A DNA stretch of 64,000 nt, taken from contig LT599018.1 in NCBI GenBank assembly GCA_900079685.1, forward strand, positions 1,386,970 to 1,450,969. Reading direction: 5' to 3'. Each line of letters opens with the position of its first letter. The first letter of the stretch is position 1. The translations under genes were made by a program, and so were the position numbers. Positions 41,849 through 57,002 of the stretch are shown here, one piece after another. The notes beneath the pieces were generated by a model. The model did not search any database and was not told where the DNA came from. It worked only from the letters and a program-made list of their open reading frames with translations. This stretch comes from an uncultured delta proteobacterium. GTDB lineage: Bacteria; Desulfobacterota; Desulfovibrionia; Desulfovibrionales; Desulfovibrionaceae.

Positions 41849-43073
41849 CAAGGCCTCGAAAAACCAGGCTGCAGTTGATGCCGCCCAGGGCAAAATTGTT
41901 TTTGACAATCACGGAAACGGGCCGGGATTCGTTTTGCCGCAGCAAATGTATGCCCGCGCATTCCGGGTCCGGTTCGTCCAGATTGCGTGTGGGGAGAAGC
42001 GTCGCGTTCTGGAGCATCCGCACGCAGGCGATGCTTTCCAGCGCCCCGCTGGCCGCCATGGTATGCCCCATATGGCCTTTGAGGCTCGAAACCGGCGTTT
42101 TGTCCCCCAAAAGCATGGCAATGGCCTTGCTTTCGGCGATATCTCCCTGGATCGTCCCGGTGGCGTGCGCGTTCACGTAGGAAACCGAATCCGCTGCAAC
42201 CCCAGCGGAATCTAACGCGTCGCGCATGCACCGGTATAAGGGATAAGGGTCGGGGTTGGCAATACTTGAAGGGTCGGACGTCGAGGAAAACCCGGCCAGT
42301 TCCGCCAGTATCGCCGCGCCCCTGGCTTTCGCGGACTCGAACGACTCCAGGAGGAGGACGCCCGCGCCCTCCGAGCAGACGATGCCGTCCCGCTTCGCGT
42401 CAAAGGGGCGGGGCGTGTTCCCGGGCGTGTCATTGTATCCGGAAGACGCGGCCATCATGAGGTCGAAGGTGCCGGTCGTCAGGGGGTGGTACTCGTCGGC
42501 CCCGCCGCAGAGCACCGCGTCCTGGCGGCCCAGCGCGATCGCTTCGTAGGCAAGCCCGATGGCCTGGCAGGACGTGGAGCAGGCGGAGGTGGGCGCGACG
42601 ACCCTGCCCGTGACGCCGAGCGCCTGGGCCACGTTGGCCGCCACCGAATGCCCCATGACGCGGAAAAACAGCATGGACTTCATCTGGTCCAGGGCGCCCT
42701 GCGCAATATATGTCCGGAAAAATTCCTCGATAGTGTGCACGCTCCCCATGGTGGAGCCCATAACCAGCCCGGTCCGGCCCCCCGTCAGGGCGTCCCCGGG
42801 GAAGCCCGCCTCATTCAGAGCTTCCTGGGCCGCCAGGAGCGCGTATACCGACATGGGGGACATGGAACGCCGGTGCTTGCGCGGCACCTCGTTCATATCC
42901 ACGTTGCGCACCAGCCCGGCGACGCGCGGGCCGAGTTCGGGAAACTTGTCCAGTTCGTCATGGCGGCGGATGCCGCTTTGCCCGGCGAACAGCGCGGCCC
43001 ACAAGGCATCGCTGCCCTTGCCGTAGGGGGAAACCGCGCCCGTTCCCGTGATGGCCACCCGTTTCAGTTGCAT
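41841..43073 (-). CDS. Beta-ketoacyl-ACP synthase
   Basis: A 410-residue FabF-like KS with Cys in TSACSTSCQA (about residue 166), His in NAHATGT and His in KGHMGHTMAASG. ATG 43073 with GAGGGGG upstream; the longer frame to 43334 is rejected. It overlaps the FAD oxidoreductase by 10 bp. It is one of three active-looking KSs in the operon. Confidence 0.9.
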   Translation of the reverse strand: MQLKRVAITGTGAVSPYGKGSDALWAALFAGQSGIRRHDELDKFPELGPRVAGLVRNVDMNEVPRKHRRSMSPMSVYALLAAQEALNEAGFPGDALTGGRTGLVMGSTMGSVHTIEEFFRTYIAQGALDQMKSMLFFRVMGHSVAANVAQALGVTGRVVAPTSACSTSCQAIGLAYEAIALGRQDAVLCGGADEYHPLTTGTFDLMMAASSGYNDTPGNTPRPFDAKRDGIVCSEGAGVLLLESFESAKARGAAILAELAGFSSTSDPSSIANPDPYPLYRCMRDALDSAGVAADSVSYVNAHATGTIQGDIAESKAIAMLLGDKTPVSSLKGHMGHTMAASGALESIACVRMLQNATLLPTRNLDEPDPECAGIHLLRQNESRPVSVIVKNNFALGGINCSLVFRGLDD

Positions 43074-44554
43074 GCTACCCCCTCTTGCAGGGCTGAATGG
43101 CCGAGCAGGAATCCGCAGGCCAGGAAAGCGGAAATCATGGCCCCCATCAGGCCCGGAGCGATAACCGACTGCCCGGCCAGCCACAGGTTGGGGACCCGCG
43201 TCATGGGCAGCGGGTTGAACTGCGCCACCGTGTGTTTGCAGCCGTAAAGGCCGCCGCGCCGCGCGTCCAGATAGTCCCGCATGGTCAGGGGCGTCGCCGC
43301 GTCCACGAACCGGACGGCTTCCAGTTCCGGACACAGCCGGACCAGGGACTCGCGCACCCGCGCAACCGTCGCCTTCTTGAACGCTTTATATGCTTCCGGG
43401 CGGTTGCCGCGGGCACTGTCCGCCCATGCCGCAACCTGGTCAAAACTGCCCGGCGCCACCACCACGATGCCGCTTTTGGCGGAATGCGCGGGCTGCGGCG
43501 AGGAAGCGACGTAAAACGGGCCGTCCTCCGGGGCCATCCGGCCTTCGAAGGCGTTGCCCAGGTTCGGGCCGTGGCAGAGAAACATGTTCCGGTTCCGCAA
43601 ACAGTCCAGCTTTCCCTCCGCGATGCCGAAGAACATGTATGCGGAGGCCGTGTCTTCCAGGCCTCGCAGCCGTTCCAGGTAGGCCGGGCGGAAAATCTTC
43701 CCGGCCATCGCCGCAAGGCTTGAGGGGTGCGCCGTGCAGATGCAGGCATCCGCCATGATATGCTCCCCGTCCTCCAGTTCGAGGCCGGTGACGCGCCTTT
43801 CCTCGCCGCAGACGATGCGCCGCACGGCGCGGCCGGTGACGACGGTAACGCCCTCCGCCGCCAGCCTGCGCTCGAACGCCTCGACCAGGGCCGCTCCGCC
43901 CCCGGCGAAGTTGTGCACGGAGTCGAAATACGAAGCCGAAACATAGGCATGCTGGGTAAAGGGAACCTCGTCCGGAGACACGCCGTACAGCAGCGCGTGC
44001 ATGGACAGGACCGTCCGCAGGTGGGGGTTTTGGGTCAGCGTGTCCAGATAGGCGCTCAGCGAAAGGGCCGCGCGGGGGTCCTGCATGGCCTGCATGCCGC
44101 TTTGGGCGTCCAGAAAAAAGTTCAGCAGGGAGGAGTTGGTGAACGCCTCGCGGGCGGCCCGCATGTAGGCGGTAATCGCCGCTTCCTCGCCGGGGAAGGC
44201 ATCGCGCAGCGCCTCCGTCATGCGTTCAAAACCTATGGGCAGGTGCACGCGTTTATCAATATCCGCAAAATAGACGGCGTCAAAGCACTCTTCCGCGAAC
44301 GGGGCGAGTTCCAGCGCTTCAACCCCGAGATACCGCAGGTACCGACTGACGATACCCTTTTCGGCAAGGCCGCCGGTATAGTGCAGGCCGGTGTCGAAAT
44401 AAACGCCCTGCCGGGTGAACCCGCGCACGGTCAGGCCGAGACGCCGCGATTTTTCAACGAGTGTCACCGCATACCCGTTCCGGGCGAGGATCAGGGCGGA
44501 TGTAAGGCCCGCGAGGCCCCCGCCGATGACGGCGACGGTTTTGCTTTCAGACAT
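43064..44554 (-). CDS. Phytoene-desaturase-like FAD oxidoreductase
   Basis: A 496-residue flavoprotein of the CrtI/CrtNP type. The dinucleotide fold is VAVIGGGLAGLTSALIL near the start and the C-terminal FAD motif is NLWLAGQSVIAPGLMGAMIS. ATG 44554 follows the KS stop; TTG 44563 is a weaker alternative. A desaturase-like flavoenzyme is not part of the well-studied E. coli or Xenorhabdus aryl-polyene gene set. It might set or modify conjugation or reduce the chain. Confidence 0.88.
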   Translation of the reverse strand: MSESKTVAVIGGGLAGLTSALILARNGYAVTLVEKSRRLGLTVRGFTRQGVYFDTGLHYTGGLAEKGIVSRYLRYLGVEALELAPFAEECFDAVYFADIDKRVHLPIGFERMTEALRDAFPGEEAAITAYMRAAREAFTNSSLLNFFLDAQSGMQAMQDPRAALSLSAYLDTLTQNPHLRTVLSMHALLYGVSPDEVPFTQHAYVSASYFDSVHNFAGGGAALVEAFERRLAAEGVTVVTGRAVRRIVCGEERRVTGLELEDGEHIMADACICTAHPSSLAAMAGKIFRPAYLERLRGLEDTASAYMFFGIAEGKLDCLRNRNMFLCHGPNLGNAFEGRMAPEDGPFYVASSPQPAHSAKSGIVVVAPGSFDQVAAWADSARGNRPEAYKAFKKATVARVRESLVRLCPELEAVRFVDAATPLTMRDYLDARRGGLYGCKHTVAQFNPLPMTRVPNLWLAGQSVIAPGLMGAMISAFLACGFLLGHSALQEGVACN

Positions 44555-44559
44555 ATCGC

Positions 44560-45789
44560 TCAACTTTTTCCGTGAAATGCCAGGGCAAGGCAGGAGTTGG
44601 TGCCCCCGAACCCGGCGGCGTTACAAAGGGCCGTTCGCGGCGGCGTTTCCAGCGTTTCCCTGATAACGGCGAGACGCGCCGTGATGTCGTCGCCTTCGGT
44701 GAAATTGCGGTTGGCTGCGGTGAACCCATGGCCCGCCATCAGGCAGGTATAGACCACCTGCGCCGCGCCGGACATCCACAACTCGTGCCCGGTCATGGAC
44801 TTGGTGGACGATACCGGAACCCCGTTATCGCCGAAAAGATCGAGCAGGTTGCGCGCTTCCATGGCGTCCCCCACGGGCGTGGACGTCGCGTGCGCGCACA
44901 CGTAGGATATGTCGGGCGCGGCCATACCCGCGTCACGCAGCGCGCTCCGCATGGCCCGGCCAAGGCCGTCCGCGCTGGGCACGGAAATGTTCTCGCCGTC
45001 GGAGGAAAACCCGTACCCCGCGACCTCGCCCAGAATGGCCGCGCCCCGGGCTTTCGCCAGGTCGTACCGCTCAAGCAGAACGGCCGCCGCGCCGCCGCCC
45101 GGCACAAGGCCGTCACGGGATGCGTCAAAGGGCCTGCTCGCCTCATGGGCCGCGTGTATGCGGGTGGAAAAAGCGCCCAACCCGTCAAAACTGCACATGG
45201 ACTGCCAATTGATTTCCTGCGCGCCGCCGCAGATGACGCGGTCCTGCCGGCCCAGCCGGATAAGGTCCGCGGCCTGGCCCACGGCATGGCCGCCGCTGGC
45301 GCAGGCCCCGCTGAGGGTCCAGCACGCGCCCCTGGTTTGCAGGATGACGTTCAGGTTCATGCTGACACAGGACGTCATGGAGCGGAAAACCTGCCCGCTG
45401 CCGAGGCTTGTGGTCATGCCGGACGCGGCAAGACCCTCCACCTGCTCAATGGCGGCTATGCAGCTTGAATCACAGCCGAAAATAATGCCGGATGCTTCAT
45501 TACGCAGATCTTCCGGCGCGAGATTCGCCTGGGCCAGCGCCTGGAAGGCGGCTTCCGCCGCCCATTCCGCGAAATCGGGCATGGTTTTGCGCTGCTTGCG
45601 CGAGAGGGGAAACGCGGGAGTAAAATTGTCGATTCGGCCCGTCAGCGGGGATAAAAAACCGCGCGCCTCGCGTTCGGGATCGACGACGATGCCGGAACGC
45701 CCCCGGTACAGAGCGGTAGCGACGGCGCCCGTGGTATTCCCGAGCGATGAAACAATGCCGAGTCCCGTTATGGCGACGCGATGTTTCAT
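44560..45789 (-). CDS. Beta-ketoacyl-ACP synthase (FabB-like)
   Basis: A 409-residue KS with Cys in LSGACASGGHA (about residue 165), His in CAHATSTPVGD and His in KSMTGHELWMSGA. It is near the start of the operon, 34 bp after the lipoprotein gene. The KSMTGHELW pattern is that of the FabB-like, often ApeR-type, enzyme. Confidence 0.9.
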   Translation of the reverse strand: MKHRVAITGLGIVSSLGNTTGAVATALYRGRSGIVVDPEREARGFLSPLTGRIDNFTPAFPLSRKQRKTMPDFAEWAAEAAFQALAQANLAPEDLRNEASGIIFGCDSSCIAAIEQVEGLAASGMTTSLGSGQVFRSMTSCVSMNLNVILQTRGACWTLSGACASGGHAVGQAADLIRLGRQDRVICGGAQEINWQSMCSFDGLGAFSTRIHAAHEASRPFDASRDGLVPGGGAAAVLLERYDLAKARGAAILGEVAGYGFSSDGENISVPSADGLGRAMRSALRDAGMAAPDISYVCAHATSTPVGDAMEARNLLDLFGDNGVPVSSTKSMTGHELWMSGAAQVVYTCLMAGHGFTAANRNFTEGDDITARLAVIRETLETPPRTALCNAAGFGGTNSCLALAFHGKS

Positions 45790-45823
45790 GAATGCGACCT
45801 GTTACACAAGACCCGTGCCCGCC

Positions 45824-46075
45824 TCATAGCGACCCGGACTGTTCCGTTTTGATTTCCGTATCCTGCTTTTCGGAACTTTGCTTTTCAGACGAGCCTTTGG
45901 CCCGTTCCCGCTCGTAACTATCGTGGTAGCTCTTGTCCATGGCGTCGATTTTGTTCTCCACCTTGGCCTGTGCTTTTCCGGCGGCTTTTCCCATCCAGGC
46001 GCAACCGGAAGCGCATACCGGAATAGCCGCCAGAAGCAGCAGCGCCGCACCTTTACCCATCCATTGCCGCATCAT
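45824..46075 (-). CDS. Small lipoprotein, first gene of the APE-type operon
   Basis: An 83-residue lipoprotein with lipobox CASGC (Cys about 25) and a very hydrophilic tail rich in Glu, Lys, Ser and Gln. Two adjacent ATGs (46075 and 46072) follow an AAGGAG box; 46072 has the better spacing. It is divergent from fabG across 189 bp. Confidence 0.7.
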   Translation of the reverse strand: MMRQWMGKGAALLLLAAIPVCASGCAWMGKAAGKAQAKVENKIDAMDKSYHDSYERERAKGSSEKQSSEKQDTEIKTEQSGSL

Positions 46076-46264
46076 CCGTCTCCTTTACCGGCGCGGGGCG
46101 CCGGGGCCGCCCGGCCGCGTCCGCAACAACGCCGCGCCCGGAATGCTTACCGTAAAAAACCCGGCAATCAGAAGGCCCCGCTTTGCAAAACAGACGCGAT
46201 GCGGTATTCCTCATGCCGGCGTTAGGAAAATAGTATAGCATTATAATCAACAAGAGAAAAGAGT

Positions 46265-46996
46265 ATGGATGACAGGCGAACCGCCCTGGTGACGGGAGCG
46301 AGCAAGGGCATCGGCAGGGCTGTGGCGGAACGGCTCGCGAAAGACGGCTATGCGATCTGGCTCAATTACCGGAGCGATACCGCAGGCGCCCTGGACGCGA
46401 AAAAAAGCATCGAATCCGCCGGAGGGTCCTGCAGGTTGCTGCAATTTGATGTGGCCGACGGCGACGCGTGCAAAAACGCGCTCACCCCTCTTTTGCAAAC
46501 GCGGGTTCCCGACGTGCTGGTCAACAACGCGGGTTTCGCGCGGGACGGGATCATGGCCATGATGCAGGAAAAAGACTGGAAGGACGTTTTGAACGTGCAC
46601 CTGGACGGCTTTTTCAACGTGACGGGCTGCCTTCTGCCCCATATGCTGCGCAGGCGGAGCGGGCGCATCATCACCATGGCCTCGACTTCGGGGCAGACCG
46701 GCGTCGGCGGGCAGGTAAGTTATTCCACGGCGAAATCCGGGCTAATCGGGGCTACCCGCTCGCTGGCGGTGGAGGTCGCGAAGCGCAACATTCTGGTCAA
46801 CGCCGTGGCGCCGGGGTTTATCGAAACCGATATGGTGCGGGAGGTGCCCAAGGATAAGGTCCTTCCGGTTATCCCCATGCAGCGGTTCGGCGAGCCGGAG
46901 GAAGTTGCGGGGGTGGTGGCGTTTTTGTGCTCGGATGACGCCTCGTACATCACGGGGCAGGTTATTGCCGTGAATGGCGGGCTTTTTACCGGCTAG
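46265..46996 (+). CDS. 3-oxoacyl-ACP reductase (ApeQ/FabG-like)
   Basis: A 243-residue short-chain dehydrogenase with TGASKGIG (NADP site), the catalytic Ser in TMASTSGQ and YSTAK (Tyr-Lys). It reduces 3-oxoacyl-ACP and is the only ketoreductase in the APE block. It is divergent from the rest of the operon, so both sides share a control region (46076-46264). Confidence 0.92.
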   Translation: MDDRRTALVTGASKGIGRAVAERLAKDGYAIWLNYRSDTAGALDAKKSIESAGGSCRLLQFDVADGDACKNALTPLLQTRVPDVLVNNAGFARDGIMAMMQEKDWKDVLNVHLDGFFNVTGCLLPHMLRRRSGRIITMASTSGQTGVGGQVSYSTAKSGLIGATRSLAVEVAKRNILVNAVAPGFIETDMVREVPKDKVLPVIPMQRFGEPEEVAGVVAFLCSDDASYITGQVIAVNGGLFTG

Positions 46997-47357
46997 CTGG
47001 AAGAATAAAGAAGAAGAAGAACCTCCCCACCTCCCCTCTCCCCCTCCACCTCATAAGCATGCAACAACACCTGTTGAATGCAACAATTTTTGTTGTGTCA
47101 TTTTATTTCATTGTTTAAATTTAAATAAATATATCAAAATAATATAAATAAACAGTCCATTAATCCCTTGTTGAATTCAACACAATTCTGTATACACCTC
47201 AATTCAGCATTATAATTTTCTCAGGGAATCCACCGGTTACAAAAACCACATTCTAAACAATGCAACTTTTCAACAACACAATGTTGAATTTTGCGGTTTT
47301 TTTGGACAACAAACCCCACTGGTGTATGAACAGATCAGGAGCACAAGGGAGCGCGCA
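46997..47357. promoter_or_regulatory. AT-rich control region of the YheO-like / PFOR unit with TGTTGAA palindromes
   Basis: A locally AT-rich 361-base region. Operator-like sites: TGTTGAATGCAACA (47072-47085), CAACA-N5-TGTTG (47081-47095), TGTTGAATTCAACA (47169-47182, perfect palindrome) and TTCAACA-N6-TGTTGAA (47269-47288). One of the dispersed AAGAAGAACCTCCC repeats is at 47010-47030. Confidence 0.55.
47168..47196 (+). promoter_or_regulatory. Promoter with an operator over its -35 box
   Basis: TTGTTG (47168-47173), 17-bp spacer and TATACA (47191-47196). The perfect palindrome at 47169-47182 covers the -35 element, which implies repression or autoregulation. Confidence 0.5.
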
Positions 47358-48011
47358 ATGACGGATAAAAAACAACTCTTCCCCCTACTGGGCCGGATCG
47401 CGGACGCGATTCACCACACTTTCGGGCAGAACTGCGAGGTGGCCGTACACGATATGGCCAACCCCAACCGCTCGCTGGTCCACATCGCGGGAAACGTCAC
47501 CGGGCGCAGCACCGGCTCCCCGATCACGAACTTCGGCTTAAAGCTCCTCTCCCTCCAGGAAAAAGGCGAGGACGTGCACGGCTACCAGACCAAGTTCAAG
47601 GATAAATCCGTGGTCTCGAGCACGGTTTGCATCAAGGACGACGAGAGCAAGATCATCGGGTTTTTGTGCATCAACTTCGACATCACGAAATTATTGCAGG
47701 CCCAGAACGCCATTGTCGGCTACGGGTTGCAGCACAGCGACCTTTTCGCGACCGTCGGCGAATCGCTGGCGGACCTGACCGTCGCGACGGTTGAGAGCGC
47801 CATCAACGACGTGCTGGCGGAAATGAAGAAAGACCCCCGCCTGATGACGGGCAGGGAGCGGCTTGCGTTCATCCGCCGGCTGCACGACCACAAGTTTTTC
47901 AGCATGAAGGGAGCCGTTGTGGAAGTGGCCCAGGTTTTGGGCGTGTCGCGCTACACCATTTACAATTATTTGAAGAAAATCGGCGTCCGGGAAGCCGGGC
48001 AAAAGCAATAA
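47358..48011 (+). CDS. YheO-like (PAS_6/HTH) transcriptional regulator
   Basis: A 217-residue regulator of the YheO/DauR type. N-terminal PAS-like domain (FGQNCEVAVHDMANPNRSLVHIAGN minus its tail; ITNFGLKLL) and a C-terminal helix-turn-helix (AQVLGVSRYTIYNYLKKIGV). ATG 47358 has GGGAG upstream; the 47322 frame start is rejected. It lies 45 bp upstream of the PFOR gene and may sense a redox or carbon signal to control it. Confidence 0.85.
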   Translation: MTDKKQLFPLLGRIADAIHHTFGQNCEVAVHDMANPNRSLVHIAGNVTGRSTGSPITNFGLKLLSLQEKGEDVHGYQTKFKDKSVVSSTVCIKDDESKIIGFLCINFDITKLLQAQNAIVGYGLQHSDLFATVGESLADLTVATVESAINDVLAEMKKDPRLMTGRERLAFIRRLHDHKFFSMKGAVVEVAQVLGVSRYTIYNYLKKIGVREAGQKQ

Positions 48012-48035
48012 CCCGGCACGCGGTGCCGGACATGA

Positions 48036-51602
<3,567 letters not shown>

Positions 51603-51924
51603 CGATCTGCTGCCGCATGCACAGCCGCCCCGGTTACGCCATGGCCGGGGCGGCTTTTTGTTTTGCCGGGGGCGGGGGGAAGAGAAGAACCTCCCGGTTG
51701 TTTGAGTGGGTTCGTTGGCGGCTTCGCCGCCGAAGTAACATATCCTTCGACTGTCGTTGGTCCGCCTCCGGCGGGGGGACGGGGGGCTACGGCTGCTGTT
51801 GGACGAAAGAATTTGACGCCGCGCGGATGCACTGGTCAGGAGAACTGGTGTTTGTCTTGCGCGGATTGCTCTCTTGGCGTGCGCGGCGTATATACCGGGC
51901 ATACTCTTGTAAGGACGGCGGTTT
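51603..51924. other. Intergenic region after PFOR
   Basis: This 322-base stretch holds the PFOR terminator and a copy of the dispersed GAAGAGAAGAACCTCCC repeat with CTCCCGGTTGTTTGAG (51691-51706). No ORF was supported. Confidence 0.45.
51623..51659 (+). terminator. PFOR terminator
   Basis: A 10-bp stem (51624-51633 with 51645-51654) is followed by five T, about 20 bp past the stop codon at 51602. Confidence 0.8.
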
Positions 51925-52752
51925 ATGAGCGGGAAAAGAGCGGTATTTTTCTGGGCGGCGTTGCTGGGGATGATTATCTCCGGCTTGAACGGGACGGCTT
52001 TTGCCGGTGGGGAGAGGGCGGCGATCTTCCGGGACGGTCAGCGGCTCGTGGAGGCCTATCCCGAAGCCGGTTTTTCCTTGAAGGAGGCCGATGACGGGCT
52101 GTACGTCGCCGGGGAGGCCGGTTCCTTTTTGTTCAGCCCCTGGGAGGGCTGCCCTAAAGCGTTGCCGGATGACCCGGCGGATGCGCCGCTCTGCGCCATG
52201 CTTGCGCAACCGTATCCCGTGGGGGACGGCGGACGGTATCCCGCGCCGGGGGTTGACCCCGGCAGGGTGCGCAACGAGGCGTTTTTAAAGGCGCTGTACG
52301 GCAAGGACGCCGTGGATGTTGAAAAGGGCCTTGAGTCTGTTGCGTTTTTGGGGGAAGTTTGGAAATTTTCAGCCCGCCACGGCGCGGCGGAGGCCTTGCG
52401 GCGCGTCGCGGCTACGCTGGAAACAGCGGCGGCGCACGATCCGAAGCTGAAAGCGTATATCCTGCCCGGCGGCGGCACGTACTTCTGGCGGAAAATCAAA
52501 GACTCGCCACGCCTTTCCGCCCATTCCTTCGGCATCTGCATCGATCTCAATATCGAAAAGGGGCTGTACTGGCTCTGGCATCCTTCGGCCGGGACGGTTG
52601 CAAAGACCCGGCGCGACTACCCGCAGGCGATTGTGGATGCCTTTGAAGCCGAAGGGTTCATCTGGGGCGGCAAGTGGCACTCCTTTGATTTTATGCACTT
52701 TGAGTACCGGCCGGAGCTTGTGGGCCGAGGGGGAAAGGCCGCTTCCCGGTGA
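51925..52752 (+). CDS. Exported M15-family (D-Ala-D-Ala carboxypeptidase-like) peptidase
   Basis: A 275-residue periplasmic protein. Signal peptide cut after AFA (about residue 27). Zinc-site residues of the M15C family are visible as SAHSFGICIDLN (HxxxxxxD) and FMHFEYRPEL (His). It probably trims peptidoglycan peptides. AAGGACGG precedes ATG 51925. Confidence 0.85.
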   Translation: MSGKRAVFFWAALLGMIISGLNGTAFAGGERAAIFRDGQRLVEAYPEAGFSLKEADDGLYVAGEAGSFLFSPWEGCPKALPDDPADAPLCAMLAQPYPVGDGGRYPAPGVDPGRVRNEAFLKALYGKDAVDVEKGLESVAFLGEVWKFSARHGAAEALRRVAATLETAAAHDPKLKAYILPGGGTYFWRKIKDSPRLSAHSFGICIDLNIEKGLYWLWHPSAGTVAKTRRDYPQAIVDAFEAEGFIWGGKWHSFDFMHFEYRPELVGRGGKAASR

Positions 52753-52943
52753 GCCCGGAGACCGGTCTTCTTTCTGGAAAGGCAAACCGCCTGCCGGAGT
52801 GCGCGGCCGGTATGATAAAAACTATAGGGTGGCCTTTTCGCCTGCGGGCGTATATATTTCAGACCGGTATACACCCGGCCGCGCCTGCGCGGGGCCGGTC
52901 TTTACGCGGGGCCGGCATCCGCATCAGGATAAGCGAGGCTGTC

Positions 52944-53942
52944 ATGAACAAAGCGAAGCGGATTCTCCTTCTTACCGTGCTTGCGGCCGCCGTGGCGGGC
53001 GGCATCTGGTATGCCGGGGCGCAAACCCTGTCCCGTGGCGTGGTCCTTTACGGCAACGTGGACCAGCGCCAGGTGGAGCTGGCGTTCATCGATTCGGAAC
53101 GCGTGGCCGAGGTGCTGGTGGAGGAAGGCGCGGTTGTGGAACCCGGCCAGGTGCTCGCCCGGCTGGAAACGCGCAGGCTCCGCGACAGAATCGCCGTTCT
53201 GGAAGCCCAGGTGAAATCCTCCCAGGCCGCCCTGACCCGGCTGCAAAACGGCACGCGCCCTGAGGAAATAGACCAGGCGAAAGCGGCCGTCGTGGCTTCC
53301 AAGGCCGAGGTCGCCTTTGCGGAGCAGCAGTACAACCGCTATCTCGGCATCTGGACCAAGTCCAAGGGCGTTGCCGTCAGCCAGCAGGACGTGGAGGAGA
53401 CCCGCCTGCGCCTTAACGTTGCCAACGCGCGGCTGCGGCAGGATGAAGAGGCGCTCCGCCTGGCGGAAATCGGCCCGCGCTGGGAAGATATCGCCGAGGC
53501 CGAGGCCCGGCTCCTGGAAAACAAGCGCGCCCTCGAAGAACAGCAGAAAAAACTCGACGACGCGGAATTGAAAAGCCCCGGCAAATCCGTTGTCCGCAGC
53601 CGGTTGCTTGAACCGGGGGATATGGCCTCTTCCCGCAAGGCTGTGTTCTCCCTGGCCATTCTCTCCCCCAAATGGGTGCGGGCCTACGTCTCCGAAACCG
53701 AGCTCGGCCTGGTGAAGCCCGGCATGCGGGCCGTGGTGTTCACCGACAGCCACCCCAAGGACGGCATCGACGGGCGGGTGGGGTTCATTTCCTCCGTGGC
53801 CGAGTTTACCCCGAAAACCGTGCAGACAGAGGATTTGCGGACGTCCCTCGTCTATGAGATCCGAATTTATGTGGATGATCCCGGCGACAGGCTCCGCCTG
53901 GGCATGCCCGCCACCGTGAAATTTCCCGAACTGGACGCCTGA
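52944..53942 (+). CDS. HlyD/YbhG-type membrane fusion protein
   Basis: A 332-residue periplasmic adaptor. One N-terminal membrane anchor (residues 7-25), lipoyl-like half, a long alpha hairpin (about 85-190, coiled-coil LLENKRALEEQQKKLDDAEL), and the second lipoyl/beta-barrel part. It starts an operon with YbhF-, YbhS- and YbhR-like genes (18 bp, then 4-bp overlap, then 2 bp). The longer frame from 52749 is rejected; ATG 52944 follows GAGG. Confidence 0.88.
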   Translation: MNKAKRILLLTVLAAAVAGGIWYAGAQTLSRGVVLYGNVDQRQVELAFIDSERVAEVLVEEGAVVEPGQVLARLETRRLRDRIAVLEAQVKSSQAALTRLQNGTRPEEIDQAKAAVVASKAEVAFAEQQYNRYLGIWTKSKGVAVSQQDVEETRLRLNVANARLRQDEEALRLAEIGPRWEDIAEAEARLLENKRALEEQQKKLDDAELKSPGKSVVRSRLLEPGDMASSRKAVFSLAILSPKWVRAYVSETELGLVKPGMRAVVFTDSHPKDGIDGRVGFISSVAEFTPKTVQTEDLRTSLVYEIRIYVDDPGDRLRLGMPATVKFPELDA

Positions 53943-53959
53943 CCGTCGCGGAGGCCCGG

Positions 53960-55824
<1,865 letters not shown>

Positions 55825-55828
<4 letters not shown>

Positions 55829-57000
55829 GCGCGTCCGGAAACCAAGCATACCACCTGAGCGCCTGGACCCGTGCGCGGGCGCTGATCCGCAAGGAAGGGC
55901 GGCAGATGATACGCGACAGGAGCACCCTGACGCTCGGGATCATCCTGCCCATGATCCTCTTGCTGCTGTTCGGGTTCGGGCTGTCCCTGGACGTGAACCT
56001 GGTGCCGGTCGGCGTGGTGCGGGACAATTCCTCCCCCGTGACCCGCGATTTGTTTACGAGCTTGCGGCTCTCCCCCTATTTCGCGCCCGTGATGGCGAAC
56101 TCCATGGAAGAGGCCAAAACGCTCATGCGGGACGGGAAAATCAACGCCATCGTACGGCGCGAGTTGAAAGACAGGCCCGGCGGCTCGGACAGCGTGCAGA
56201 TTATCGTGAACGGCCGCGATTCCAACCAGGCCCGCATCATGCAGCGCTACCTGGAAGGGGCGGTCGCGCGCTGGGGCGCGTTGCGGACGGAAAGCTCCGT
56301 CAATATGCCTGATACCGGGCCTGATACCGGAGCGGGCGCCGGGCCGCTGCCGGGCAGGGCCGTGGCCGAGCCGCGCATCTGGTACAACCACGCCATGGAA
56401 AGCCGGTATTTTCTCATTCCCGGCGTGACCGTGCTCATCATGACGCTCATCGGCACGCTGCTGACGGCGCTTGTCATCGCGCGGGAATGGGAGCGCGGAA
56501 CCTATGAAGCCATGGCCGCCACCCCGGTCAGGCCGGAGGAGATCCTGGCCGGGAAAACCGTACCGTACTTTGTTCTAGGCATGGTGGGCCTTTCCTTATG
56601 TCTCGCGGCCGGGGCCTGGGTGTTCGCCGTGCCCATGCGCGGTTCGCTCGTCCTCATCGTGGCGGGGTCCGCCTTGTATCTCGTGGTCGCGCTGGGGGTG
56701 GGGCTGTGCGTTTCCGCCATCACGCGGAGCCAGTTCCTGGCCAGCCAACTGGCGCTGGTGTTCAACTTCATGCCCACTCTGATGATGTCCGGGTTTATTT
56801 TCGACCTGCGGAGCGCGCCCTGGTTCGTCTATTATCTGGCTCACATTTTCCCGGCGACCTGGTATGTGGAATTGTTGCAGACCCTGTTCATGGCCGGGAA
56901 CATCCCGCAAATCCTGGTACGCGACTTTTGCGTGCTCGCGGTCTTCGCGGCCGCGCTGTTGTTCCTGGCCCGGAAACAGATCGTCAAATCCGTGGAGTGA
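55825..57000 (+). CDS. ABC-2-type permease (YbhS-like)
   Basis: A 391-residue permease with an N-terminal TM, a large extracytoplasmic domain (about 45-190) and five C-terminal TMs with the ABC2 motif EWERGTYEAMAATPVRPEE. Pairs with the following permease. It may export drugs, lipids or signalling molecules; the substrate is unknown. Confidence 0.9.
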
Positions 57001-57002
57001 GC

